Positions 35,902 through 43,978 of a stretch of 64,000 nt of DNA are shown here, one piece after another (the stretch's first letter is position 1; each line of letters starts with the position of its first letter). The notes beneath the pieces were generated by a model, which had not been told where the DNA came from, searched no databases, and saw only the letters and a program-made list of their open reading frames with translations. The stretch lies in NCBI GenBank assembly GCA_016716065.1, contig JADJXA010000010.1:62001-126000 (forward strand), read 5' to 3'. Both the position numbers and the translations under genes were made by a program. The DNA comes from Candidatus Leptovillus gracilis. Lineage in GTDB: Bacteria > Chloroflexota > Anaerolineae > Promineifilales > Promineifilaceae.

Positions 35902-36294
35902 ATGTCGAAGAATTCTAAATCGGGTTTGTACCGGCGGTATCGGTATCAATCGAATGCGACGTTGGTGGGGTTGGTGGTAACGGCCGTTCTTGTCGGCGTT
36001 CTGGCATTTACCACCACCTGGCCCTTTTACCTGGTGTGGGTCTTGTCGTTGACGGTTACAACATTCATGTTGTTTGGCCTGGACAAAAGCCTGGCCGTCG
36101 CCAATCAGAAGCGCGTGCCAGAAATTGTGCTGCATTTGTTTACGCTGTTGGGTGGGTTTGTGGGGCAGACCGTGGGACGGGCCATTTTTCGGCACAAGAT
36201 CAGCAGCCAGAAGCGGTTGGTTTTTAACGTGGTGCTGCTGTTAGCCGTTGTCTTACATGCCGGCATCATCTATTGGCTCTATTTTTCCGGCTGA
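35902..36294 (+). CDS. DUF1294 family membrane protein
   Basis: 130 residues from ATG 35902 (GTG at 35899 in frame). Four hydrophobic helices. The conserved DUF1294 block FGLDKSLAVANQKRVPE, LHLFTLLGGFVG and FRHKISSQK is clear. Family function unknown. The last 42 bases overlap the 3' end of the convergent msrQ gene. Confidence 0.88.
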   Translation: MSKNSKSGLYRRYRYQSNATLVGLVVTAVLVGVLAFTTTWPFYLVWVLSLTVTTFMLFGLDKSLAVANQKRVPEIVLHLFTLLGGFVGQTVGRAIFRHKISSQKRLVFNVVLLLAVVLHAGIIYWLYFSG

Positions 36295-36930
36295 ACCGCG
36301 CACCGTCCGGCTTTTCAGCTCTCGCCGCCAACTCACAATCCGCCGTCTAACGGCCGGTAGACGCGCTGTTAACAAAAGCGCCAAAATCAGCGCCAGGAAA
36401 AGCGGCTGCGTGTACGCCTGCTTCACCAGCAGCACATAATGCAGCACAGCCAAAATTCCGGCCAGATACACCCAACGGTGCAGAGAGGTCCATCGCTTGC
36501 CCAACCGCTTCATCATCCCCTGGGTAGAGGTTAGCGCCAGGGGCAACAAGATGAGAAAAGCGGCCAAACCGACCAGCGCGTATCGTTTTTCCACGATGGC
36601 CTCGCTGATGAGGGGCCAACTCAATCCATAATCCAGCCAGACAAACGTCAACAAGTGCAGCACGACGTAAGCAAACGCATACAGCCCCAAAATACGGCGC
36701 AGCGGGTGGAGTTGGTTCCAGCCTAAGATCAATTTGAGCGGCGTTACGGCTAACGAAGCCAGCAGCAGCAAGATGGCCGCCTTCCCGGTACGCAGCGTAA
36801 TTTCGCGTACCGGGTCGGGGCTAAAATTGGCTGTCTGCCAATCTAGCAGCAGCAGCGTCAGGGGGATAAGCGCCACCAGATGGCCGCCAATGCGTAACAG
36901 CCGGGTTTGCAGTTTACGATCCACTTTCAT
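36253..36930 (-). CDS. msrQ: Haem-binding membrane subunit MsrQ
   Basis: 225 residues with six helices and the ferric-reductase-like fold. His residues for b-type haem are in LVALIPL-linked RIGGH, YVVLHLLTF, LHRWVYLAG and AVLHYVL. MsrQ passes electrons from the respiratory chain to MsrP. Six bases separate it from msrP. Confidence 0.93.
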   Translation of the reverse strand: MKVDRKLQTRLLRIGGHLVALIPLTLLLLDWQTANFSPDPVREITLRTGKAAILLLLASLAVTPLKLILGWNQLHPLRRILGLYAFAYVVLHLLTFVWLDYGLSWPLISEAIVEKRYALVGLAAFLILLPLALTSTQGMMKRLGKRWTSLHRWVYLAGILAVLHYVLLVKQAYTQPLFLALILALLLTARLPAVRRRIVSWRRELKSRTVRGSAGKIEPIDDAGM

Positions 36931-36936
36931 ACCCCT

Positions 36937-37914
36937 CTAAAAATTCGCCCGCAGGTTCATGCCTTCATACAGGTAAGCCACCTGCTCCTCGTAGCCATTA
37001 AACTTTAGCGTGGGGCGTCGGCTTAATTCGCCGATGCGCCGTTCATTGGTCTGCGACCAGCGTGGGTGGGCTACTTCAGGATTGACGTTGGCGAAGAAAC
37101 CGTATTCGTTGGGCGCGGCGTCCATCCACAAAGAAGAGGGTCTTTGCTCCACCAGATCGATTTTGACAATGGATTTAATGCTCTTGAAACCATACTTCCA
37201 GGGCATTACCAGGCGAATGGGCGCGCCATTTTGTGGCAGCAAGTCCTTGCCGTAAAGGCCGGTGGCCAGCAGCGTTAGCTCGTTCATCGCCTCGTCCAGA
37301 CGCAGCCCTTCGACATAGGGCCAACTGAACCAGCGGCTTTTCTGACCGGGCATGTTGTCGGGGTCGTATAGGGTCTCGAAGCGCACGTATTGAGCGTTGG
37401 CTGTGGGCTGGACTTCTTCCAGGAGTTTTGCCAGGGGGAAACCCATCCAGGGAATGACCATGGACCAGGCTTCCACGCAGCGCAGCCGATATATGCGTTC
37501 CTCCTGGTCGAATTTAGTGCGCAGATCGTCTACATCATAGACGCCCGGATTGTTCACCAATCCGCCGATGGTGACTTGCCAGGGAGAGGTGACGAAATTT
37601 TGCGCTAATTTGGCCGGACCATCTTTGTCGGTGGAGAACTCGTAATAATTATTGTAGGTGATGATGTCTTCGTAGCTGTTGAGCGGATCGCCCAGTTCAT
37701 CGGTAGTGGCGCTGGTTGCGCCGGGCATGGACTGCGTGTCGCCAACCGGGGCGCGACCCTGGGGGGTGTTGGGGTTGGGGCTGCATGCGGCTAACAGTGA
37801 ACCGGCGGCTACGGCCGTTGCCCCCTGTATAAACTGACGACGTGATAAATACAAGGATTCCGGCGTAATTTCGGAAGATGGTAGTGCATAAGTGGCACGT
37901 TTTTTGATTAGCAT
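36937..37914 (-). CDS. msrP: Molybdopterin methionine-sulfoxide reductase MsrP
   Basis: 325 residues. A twin-arginine signal, SRRQFIQGATAVAAG, directs folded export; the signal ends LLAAC, so it may also be lipidated. The catalytic domain has the molybdenum-ligating Cys in RLRCVEAWS, the IPWMGFPL segment and a C-terminal RWSQTNERRIG. It reduces oxidised methionine in exported proteins, with electrons from MsrQ. Downstream the pair is convergent with DUF1294. Confidence 0.94.
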   Translation of the reverse strand: MLIKKRATYALPSSEITPESLYLSRRQFIQGATAVAAGSLLAACSPNPNTPQGRAPVGDTQSMPGATSATTDELGDPLNSYEDIITYNNYYEFSTDKDGPAKLAQNFVTSPWQVTIGGLVNNPGVYDVDDLRTKFDQEERIYRLRCVEAWSMVIPWMGFPLAKLLEEVQPTANAQYVRFETLYDPDNMPGQKSRWFSWPYVEGLRLDEAMNELTLLATGLYGKDLLPQNGAPIRLVMPWKYGFKSIKSIVKIDLVEQRPSSLWMDAAPNEYGFFANVNPEVAHPRWSQTNERRIGELSRRPTLKFNGYEEQVAYLYEGMNLRANF

Positions 37915-38118
37915 TCGTTTCCCTCGCAGATAATAGATTTATCGGTGCTGCCCTTCAAGAAGCTAAACGGTAAATGAAGAGTATGATATTTTTCTAAAGA
38001 GAAGATGACAAAATGATGACAAAACTGGGCATGGTTCAAAATAGCCATCAATAGACTTTATCGGCAATAAGATTTTGTCCACAGATTTTGACATAATACT
38101 AAAGCCGATACTATCTAT

Positions 38119-38233
38119 TACACCTCGGCACAAATAACGCGCGAGTTTTTTGTTGGGCGATTTTGTAAATCGCCCCGGAACGATTTGCAAAATCGTTCTA
38201 CAAATTGTCGGCTTATTTCTGCCATTGTGTACG
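38119..38233 (+). repeat. Interspersed inverted-repeat element, copy 1
   Basis: TACACCTCGGCACAAATAAC at the left and a GTCGGCTTATTTCTGCC..GTGTAC right end. Nearly identical, in opposite orientation, to 45823-45920. This copy carries an extra internal hairpin (GGGCGATTT/AAATCGCCC). The flanking gap 37915-38315 has no gene. Confidence 0.8.
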
Positions 38234-38315
38234 ATTGATCTTTGCAAATTTTCTGAAGTTACGTGGAGGTTCACGGAGATTTTAGAGGGGAAGCAGGGTT
38301 TTTCTCCGTCGTTGC

Positions 38316-38867
38316 CTAAACCGCCGCTCGCCATGCCCACAAATGGCGCTGCACCGGGTCGCCGGTCCGGGCGGCCAGGTTGTCGCGCCAAAAGGGTCCA
38401 TCTGGCAGCCCGGTCACCTGGGCGACGACTGGATAAAAGGTGTAGTTTGTTAGCAGACCCGGATAAGAGGGTGAATCGGCAATCTGTTGGTAGGGCGGGT
38501 CGGTGTGGGGCAGCCAGGTAACGGCCGTTTCTGCCACCGCCAATTCTTCCTGCAAACAGCGCCGGGCAGCGGAGTCCAGCGCTTCTCCCGTTTTTATTTT
38601 TTCAGAGGGGAGATGGTTGCGGGCACGGAAACGGCCGTTTTCCATCTCCTGCTCTATTTCCAGCAGCACGCACGCGCCGCGGCGGATGGTAATTTGCACC
38701 ACCGCCACCTCCCGGCGCGGTGGATTGTCGGCCAGCGTGCAGTCACCGCCGCGCAGCTCTTCCCAAAGGTCAGCCACGCTTTTGGCCGCGCCTGTGCCCC
38801 ACGCCGACGTATCAATGCCCCGCGCCGCCAGCCAATCGGTTAAGTCATTTACTGTTTCCATTGTCAC
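38316..38867 (-). CDS. Nudix-like hydrolase
   Basis: 183 residues. A degenerate Nudix helix is seen at about 92-110 (GEALDSAARRCLQEELAV, with the EExx glutamates). Strands (VAVVQITIRRGACVLLEIEQ) precede it as in the Nudix fold. The final residues of the box differ from the consensus, so substrate and activity are uncertain. It ends 12 bases after the stop of the aminotransferase gene upstream on the same strand. Confidence 0.65.
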   Translation of the reverse strand: MTMETVNDLTDWLAARGIDTSAWGTGAAKSVADLWEELRGGDCTLADNPPRREVAVVQITIRRGACVLLEIEQEMENGRFRARNHLPSEKIKTGEALDSAARRCLQEELAVAETAVTWLPHTDPPYQQIADSPSYPGLLTNYTFYPVVAQVTGLPDGPFWRDNLAARTGDPVQRHLWAWRAAV

Positions 38868-38879
38868 AAGTAAAGAAGT

Positions 38880-40004
38880 TTAGTGTTCAGTGTTCAGGTG
38901 TAAATGCTGTTCGTAGAGCGCCAGATTGGCCGCAAAATCCCGACGGCCTAGACCCAGGCGCACATGCCCATCACCGTACCCCAGGCAGCTGCTCGGCAGC
39001 AGTAAAATGCCCGCCTCGGCCGCCAGTTGGTGGCAGTAGGCGGTGGCCGAGGGCGCGTTCAGCCCCACCAGGGCCACCGAACCGGCCAGCGGCGGCCGCC
39101 AGTCGAACATCTGCGGCCAACGGCCGAAAAACGCCTCGGCCACCGCCAGATTCCCGGCGATGATAGCCTGATTGCCAGCAACCAACCGCTGGTGGACGCG
39201 CAGGGCGGTCTGCGCCAGAAATTCGCTGGGGCCGGGTGGGCAAATGGTGGTGTAATGCTTCCAGTTGATCAGCCGTTCGCGCAGATCGGCGTCCTGAATG
39301 AGCAGCCAGCCAGAGCGCAAACCGGGCAGCCCGTGCGTTTTAGACAAACCGGCCAGAACGATGGCGCGTTCATACAACGTGGCCGCCGAGGGCAGCGTTT
39401 CCTGGCCGGGCAGTTCCAGACCGCGATACATCTCGTCGCAAAAGAGCCAGGCTCCATGCCGCCGGGCAATGGTGATGATCGCCTGCAATTCTTCGAGTGT
39501 GGGCAGAAAACCGGTGGGGTTGTGGGGGAAGTTGACAATCAGCAGGCGGGTCTGGTCGGTGACGAGATGTTCCAGGCGGTTGAGGTTGAGCTGCCAACGG
39601 CCGTTTCCCCCCTTTTCCACCTCCCAGCGGCTCACGTTGCCCGTCACATGCTGCGCCAGATTCAGCAGCGAATCATATGCCGGCGTCAGGACGACGACGT
39701 GGTCGCCCGGCTCCAGCAGCGTGTGCAGCGCCAGGAAAATACCCTCCTCCGGGGCAGTCACCACCACCACGTCGTCCGGTGACCAGGCTGGATAAAGGGC
39801 GGCGATTTGCGCCCGCAGCGCCGGACTGCCCTGCGATTCCGTGTAGCTCAGGCGCAAATCCAGCAGCCCACCCGATGGCTCCCCGGCCAGGGCCAGCAGT
39901 TCGCCCACGGTCAGCGCCTCGCAGTCGGAAGCGCACAAAATATGGGGCGTGCTAAATTCGTACACGGCAAAAAATTGTTCGATGGTAAAAGGGGCAATGT
40001 GCAT
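38880..40004 (-). CDS. PLP-dependent aminotransferase, class I/II
   Basis: 374 residues from ATG 40004. The fold-type I pattern is clear: SYTESQGSPALRAQIAALYP, NFPHNPTGFLP, the CDEMYRGLE segment with the PLP-ring Asp, the Schiff-base Lys in LAGLSKTHGLPGLRSGW, and a C-terminal Arg in HVRLGLGRRDF. Substrate not predictable. The C-terminal LNTEH is encoded by a short heptamer repeat. It is divergent from a PfkB kinase, sharing an 81-base intergenic region. Confidence 0.9.
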   Translation of the reverse strand: MHIAPFTIEQFFAVYEFSTPHILCASDCEALTVGELLALAGEPSGGLLDLRLSYTESQGSPALRAQIAALYPAWSPDDVVVVTAPEEGIFLALHTLLEPGDHVVVLTPAYDSLLNLAQHVTGNVSRWEVEKGGNGRWQLNLNRLEHLVTDQTRLLIVNFPHNPTGFLPTLEELQAIITIARRHGAWLFCDEMYRGLELPGQETLPSAATLYERAIVLAGLSKTHGLPGLRSGWLLIQDADLRERLINWKHYTTICPPGPSEFLAQTALRVHQRLVAGNQAIIAGNLAVAEAFFGRWPQMFDWRPPLAGSVALVGLNAPSATAYCHQLAAEAGILLLPSSCLGYGDGHVRLGLGRRDFAANLALYEQHLHLNTEH

Positions 40005-40085
40005 AAAACCGCCTCCATTCAGACCTGTCTGGTCTTTGTCTTTCACGCTATCATAGCGCAACAAACCCTTTGGAGCATGATTTTT

Positions 40086-40991
40086 ATGAGCAACATCCTG
40101 GTCTCTGGTCTGATCAACATCGAAACGACGTTGAAAGTGGATGGGTTTCCGGTGCAGTATGAGCCGGTGCGCTATCCATTTTGGGGCGTCCACAGCGCGG
40201 TCTCTGGCGTTGGTTACAATGTCGCCAAGGCCCTGACGACATTGGGTGATACGGTGAGTTTACTGTCGTTGATTGGAGGCGATTTGTCCGGGCAGACAGT
40301 GGCGCGAGCGTTGGCGCAGGCGGACATCTCGGCCGATTGCGTCCTGGCGCAGTTGGCGCAAACGGCCCAATCGGTGATTTTATACGAGCCGTCGGGCCGG
40401 CGGCAAATTCACGTGGACCTGAAGGACATTCAGGAACAGGTTTATCCGCTAGACCGGTTCGATGCAGCTTTGGCCGGCTGTGATTTGGCGGTGCTGTGTA
40501 ACATCAATTTCAGCCGCCCACTTCTGGCGCGCGCCCGGCAGGCGGGCGTGCCCATCGCTACCGACGTGCATACCATTGCCGATCTGGACGATCCATATAA
40601 CCGGGAGTTTATGGCGGCCGCCGATGTGTTATTTATGAGCGATGCGAAGCTGCCTTGCCCGCCAGAAGAGTGGGCGCGGCGGCTGCAAGGGCGGTTTGGC
40701 ACGGCCGTTATCGTCATTGGCCTGGGCGCAGAGGGGGCGCTGCTGGCGGTGAAGGGGGATGGCGCGCTGGAAAGGGTAACGGCCGCTGCCACCCGCCCCG
40801 TTGTCAACACCATTGGCGCCGGGGACGCTCTCTTTTCTGCCTTCATTCACATCTACCACCAGACTGGCAATCCTTACAACGCTTTGCGCCAGGCGGTGGT
40901 CTTTGCCTCGTACAAAATTGGCGAAACCGGCGCGGCCAACGGCTTTCTAACTGCCGCCGAACTGGCCGCCTGGGTGGATCGCCTAAATTGA
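40086..40991 (+). CDS. PfkB-family carbohydrate kinase
   Basis: 301 residues from ATG 40086, with GGAG 10 bases upstream. Ribokinase fold: an N-terminal substrate half with SGVGYNVAKALTTLG, and the catalytic anion hole with Asp in NTIGAGDALFSAFIH (PfkB signature 2). The substrate could be a sugar or nucleoside; the family does not settle it. Stands alone on the + strand. Confidence 0.9.
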   Translation: MSNILVSGLINIETTLKVDGFPVQYEPVRYPFWGVHSAVSGVGYNVAKALTTLGDTVSLLSLIGGDLSGQTVARALAQADISADCVLAQLAQTAQSVILYEPSGRRQIHVDLKDIQEQVYPLDRFDAALAGCDLAVLCNINFSRPLLARARQAGVPIATDVHTIADLDDPYNREFMAAADVLFMSDAKLPCPPEEWARRLQGRFGTAVIVIGLGAEGALLAVKGDGALERVTAAATRPVVNTIGAGDALFSAFIHIYHQTGNPYNALRQAVVFASYKIGETGAANGFLTAAELAAWVDRLN

Positions 40992-41092
40992 CGTGTGAAA
41001 GACTTCACAAACACGGCCGTTGTGTGCTACAATGATGCAGTGCGTCATAAAAAGAGTATAGCTAATCTGAACCACAGAAGGAGATGCGGGCA

Positions 41093-41476
41093 ATGTTAGA
41101 AGTTGTCATGCCAAAAAATTACCTCAATTTATTTGCCGGGTTGGTAAGCCTGGCTTTTGAACGCCTGGCGACGGTGGGTAAAGCCCTGCCGGAGCAGCCA
41201 GAAGTTGTAGTAACAGAAGTTGCGAAAACCGAAGCAATAAAAAAAGAAGTTGTAGAACCATTGCCGCCAGTTGCCACGTCGGTAAAACCGGACGATCTGA
41301 CCCTGATCAATGGCATTGGCCCGACGTTTGCCCGGCGGTTAAACGAAGCCGGCATCAATACCTTCGCCAAGCTGGCCGCCACCAAACCAGAAGAGGTGAA
41401 GGTCATCGCCAAAGTCGCCGATTGGCAGGCCGTTGATCCGGCCCATTGGGTTGCGATGGCGAAGCAGTTGGCCTAG
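41093..41476 (+). CDS. Small helix-hairpin-helix protein
   Basis: 127 residues from ATG 41093 (AAGGAG 9 bases upstream; the ATG at 41084 is too close). Residues 1-30 are hydrophobic and helical, then a Val/Glu/Lys-rich linker. Residues 68-127 are an HhH domain: LTLINGIGPTFARRLNEAGI and FAKLAATKPEEV. HhH units bind DNA backbone or mediate assembly. Monocistronic. Confidence 0.8.
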   Translation: MLEVVMPKNYLNLFAGLVSLAFERLATVGKALPEQPEVVVTEVAKTEAIKKEVVEPLPPVATSVKPDDLTLINGIGPTFARRLNEAGINTFAKLAATKPEEVKVIAKVADWQAVDPAHWVAMAKQLA

Positions 41477-41619
41477 GTCGAATCATTTAAGATGCAGTTT
41501 GCAGCGCCAACGGCCGTTTACCTCCGAAAACAGTCGTTGGCGTTGATGTGAGGGGCTGTTAGCAACGGCCGTCTCTGGGCTTGTGGGAGCCAACACAAAA
41601 ACAGCCTCACAACTGATGT

Positions 41620-41672
41620 CAACCACCCTGGTCGGTTTCGGGAAGGAAACCGGTCCAGGGTGGTTGCTTTTT
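41620..41672 (+). terminator. Strong terminator-like hairpin abutting the next ribosome-binding site
   Basis: CAACCACCCTGG pairs with CCAGGGTGGTTG around a 23-base spacer containing an inner CGGTTTC/GAAACCG stem, followed by CTTTTT. The U-tract ends directly before GGAG of the 41682 gene, so it may attenuate that gene as well as end the HhH transcript. Confidence 0.8.
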
Positions 41673-41681
41673 GGAGCAGCC

Positions 41682-41900
41682 ATGAAATCAATGAAGTGCC
41701 CCTACTGCCGCGGCGAAATGCGCGAAGAGTTGTTGGACTACATCGTAGAAATGGAAAACGGCCAGCAGCTTCGCCTGGAAGAAGTGCCCACCTGGTACTG
41801 CGAAAAATGCGACTACACCGAAGTGGAAGAAGAGGTCGGCGAAGCTATCGAGGACATGTTGGAACACCTGGATACGGTGCAAGGGGAGGAAGAAGAGTAA
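41682..41900 (+). CDS. YgiT-type zinc finger protein
   Basis: 72 residues from ATG 41682 (GGAG 6 bases upstream). The N-terminus MKCPYCRGEM and WYCEKCDY give two CxxC pairs, the YgiT/MqsA-type zinc finger. The rest is acidic (EEEVGEAIEDML, EEEE end). In MqsA this module precedes a DNA-binding domain and pairs with an MqsR-type toxin; here there is neither. It may be a free-standing regulator or chaperone-like protein. Confidence 0.8.
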   Translation: MKSMKCPYCRGEMREELLDYIVEMENGQQLRLEEVPTWYCEKCDYTEVEEEVGEAIEDMLEHLDTVQGEEEE

Positions 41901-41903
41901 GAG

Positions 41904-41940
41904 GTGTTCAGTGTTCAGTAGTCGGTGTTCAGTGAACACG
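41904..41940. repeat. Heptamer array (GTGTTCA type)
   Basis: Five units of GTGTTCA-like 7-mers, ending with an inverted TGAACAC, between convergent genes. Confidence 0.65.
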
Positions 41941-41958
41941 CAAGTATGCCTGTTTCAC

Positions 41959-43932
41959 TTAGGCGCTGTTGATGTCCCCGTGCCAGAGGCGCTGCATTTC
42001 TGGCGATGTCGCCAGCAGGTGGTCCAGCGCGCCCTGGGCTTCGATACGGCCGTCTTTCAGCACCACGATCTGGTCCGCCTGCTGCCAGGCCAGCCGCCGG
42101 TGCGAAACCACCAGGCAGGTGATTGCGGATATTTGATTGCGGATTTCGAATTGTTTTCCATCCCGCAATCCGACATCCGCAATCCGCAATGCCAACAATC
42201 GTTCCCACAACGTCTTTTCCGTCTCCACGTCCAGGGCGCTGGAGAGGTCGTCGAAGACCAACAGGTCGGCGGGGCGGGCCAACATGCGGGCGGCGGCGGC
42301 GCGCTGCACCTGTCCGCCAGACAGCCGCACGCCGCGCGGCCCAACGATGGTGTCCAGCCCGTTTTCTAACTGGGCGATGTCGGCGGTGAGAACGGCCGTT
42401 TCCACCACCCGCTCCATATCCACCGCATCCTCCGGCATACCCAGCAGAATGTTGCGGCGCAATGTCTCGCTGAACAGGCGCGGCGCTTGGGGCGTATAAG
42501 CGCTGCGCGGCGGCGTGAAGAAGGTCGCCGGGTCCGTCACCAATTCGCCGTTCCACAAAATCTCGCCGCCATCTTGGGGCAGCAGCCCCAACAACACCCG
42601 CAGCAGCGTCGTCTTGCCCGACCCGATCCGCCCGGTGATGACGGTGAAGGAGCCGCGCGGGATGGTGAGGGAGATGTCGTGGATGCCGTGTTGCGTAATC
42701 CGTAATCCGTGAGCCATATTCCGTGAGCCGTATTCCGGGTTGCCGGTTCCGATTGACGGATTACGGTTCACGGAATATGGAAAACGATAAGATAGGTTTT
42801 TCACTTCCAACACTTGCAGGGGGGTAACGGCCGTTGCCCCTGCTGCCTCCACCCCTCTTTTCTCCGTGCCCGCCGTGCCTCCGTGGTGCATCTCTTCATG
42901 CAAATCGGCATGGGCCACCAGGCTTTCCGGCGGGGCGTCTGGGGTGATGGCCTGCATCCGGTCCAGCACCACCCGCTGCTGCGCCACCTCGGAAATATAG
43001 CTGCCGATGGTCGCCGGAAAGCGGCTGACGAAGAACAAATAGCTGCTGAACAAGACAAAATCACCGACGGTAAACGTGCCTTGCGCCAGACCAATCCCGG
43101 CCATCACCACCATCAGCGCCACCGCCACATCGCCCATGTTGTCGGAGATGGCCTGGAAAAGGGCATAGAACACGCCGTAGCGCACGTTGGTGCGGCGACG
43201 TGTTTCATTCAATTCGTCGAAGTAGGCCAGCGTGCCGGCCTCGGCATCGGCGATTTTGAGGGCCTGGATGGCGCCAAACATTTCGCCCAGGAAGCCGGTG
43301 ACGCGGCTGGAGGCGGCGCGGCTGGCGTGGCTGTAAGTAAGGAAGCGCTGCCAGGCAAAGCGGTTGAGGAAAAAAACGCCAACGAGTGGGATGAGGGTAA
43401 CGGCCGTGATCAACGGCGCAATACGGAACATAATCGCCAGGGCAAACAGGGTGAACAACCCGTGCCCAACCAGTTCGGGAATCCAGGTCGGGAAATCGGC
43501 GAAGTCGCCCAGGTCGTTGTTCAGGCGGTTCATGGCATCGCCGGTGGACACCGGCAGCGGCGATGCGCCCGGTTTGCGCAGCACGTTTTGGGTGATGTTC
43601 TGGCGCATGAGCGAATTCCCGGCCATACGCACTTTGGCGCTGCCCCAATGTCCAGCCGTGTCGGCCCCCAGGCGAATGGTCTCGGTAACGACCAATAGCG
43701 TCAGCAGGAGATAAATGGGGGCGATGGCTTCCGCCTCGCCGGTGAGTTGATCATACACCGACCTTTCCAGCAAGCCGGGAATCAGCCGGGTGACAAAGGC
43801 GTAACTAATGCCCGCCACTCCCACCAGAAACGCCCACGGCCGAAAACGAATCAGCGCCCAGGTTCCAGTGAAAATGGGGAGTTTGTGTTTGTTCATAGTT
43901 TGTTGTGTTGCGTATTCCGTCTTGCGGCTCAC
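41959..43932 (-). CDS. ABC exporter subunit with degenerate catalytic site (IrtB/MdlB-like)
   Basis: 657 residues: six-helix exporter domain (about 20-320) and ATPase domain. Walker A GRIGSGKTT, signature LSGGQ, H-loop VVSHRR. Walker B reads LLVFDDLSS, with Asp in place of the catalytic Glu, as in the non-catalytic half of heterodimeric exporters. The domain carries extra low-complexity segments at about residues 344-359, 380-414 and 579-604, encoded by repeat DNA (see repeats). The partner is encoded 38 bases upstream. Substrate unknown. Confidence 0.9.
   Translation of the reverse strand: MSRKTEYATQQTMNKHKLPIFTGTWALIRFRPWAFLVGVAGISYAFVTRLIPGLLERSVYDQLTGEAEAIAPIYLLLTLLVVTETIRLGADTAGHWGSAKVRMAGNSLMRQNITQNVLRKPGASPLPVSTGDAMNRLNNDLGDFADFPTWIPELVGHGLFTLFALAIMFRIAPLITAVTLIPLVGVFFLNRFAWQRFLTYSHASRAASSRVTGFLGEMFGAIQALKIADAEAGTLAYFDELNETRRRTNVRYGVFYALFQAISDNMGDVAVALMVVMAGIGLAQGTFTVGDFVLFSSYLFFVSRFPATIGSYISEVAQQRVVLDRMQAITPDAPPESLVAHADLHEEMHHGGTAGTEKRGVEAAGATAVTPLQVLEVKNLSYRFPYSVNRNPSIGTGNPEYGSRNMAHGLRITQHGIHDISLTIPRGSFTVITGRIGSGKTTLLRVLLGLLPQDGGEILWNGELVTDPATFFTPPRSAYTPQAPRLFSETLRRNILLGMPEDAVDMERVVETAVLTADIAQLENGLDTIVGPRGVRLSGGQVQRAAAARMLARPADLLVFDDLSSALDVETEKTLWERLLALRIADVGLRDGKQFEIRNQISAITCLVVSHRRLAWQQADQIVVLKDGRIEAQGALDHLLATSPEMQRLWHGDINSA
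42118..42195. repeat. In-gene heptamer array (GATTGCG type) in the exporter ATPase domain
   Basis: GATTGCG GATATTT units face CGCAATC CGACATC units. The inverted array lies between the D-loop and H-loop codons and adds about 25 residues in frame. Confidence 0.75.
42688..42785. repeat. In-gene heptamer array (CGTAATC type) before Walker A
   Basis: CGTAATC/CGTGAGC/CGTATTC units face CGGATTA and CGGTTCA units. It adds about 30 residues between the first strands of the ATPase domain and Walker A. Confidence 0.75.
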
Positions 43933-43978
43933 GGTTTACGGCTTACGGCTCACGGTTTACGGCTTACGGCTCACGCCA
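43912..43978. repeat. Heptamer array between the two exporter genes
   Basis: Nine units, including the triplet CGGTTTA, CGGCTTA, CGGCTCA repeated twice exactly. It supplies the stop codon of the upstream exporter gene and most of the intergenic space. Confidence 0.85.

Noticed and set aside
37963..38391. 142-codon minus-strand frame in the msrP-Nudix gap
   Set aside because: It runs through the interspersed repeat and into the end of the Nudix-like gene in another frame; no ribosome-binding site.
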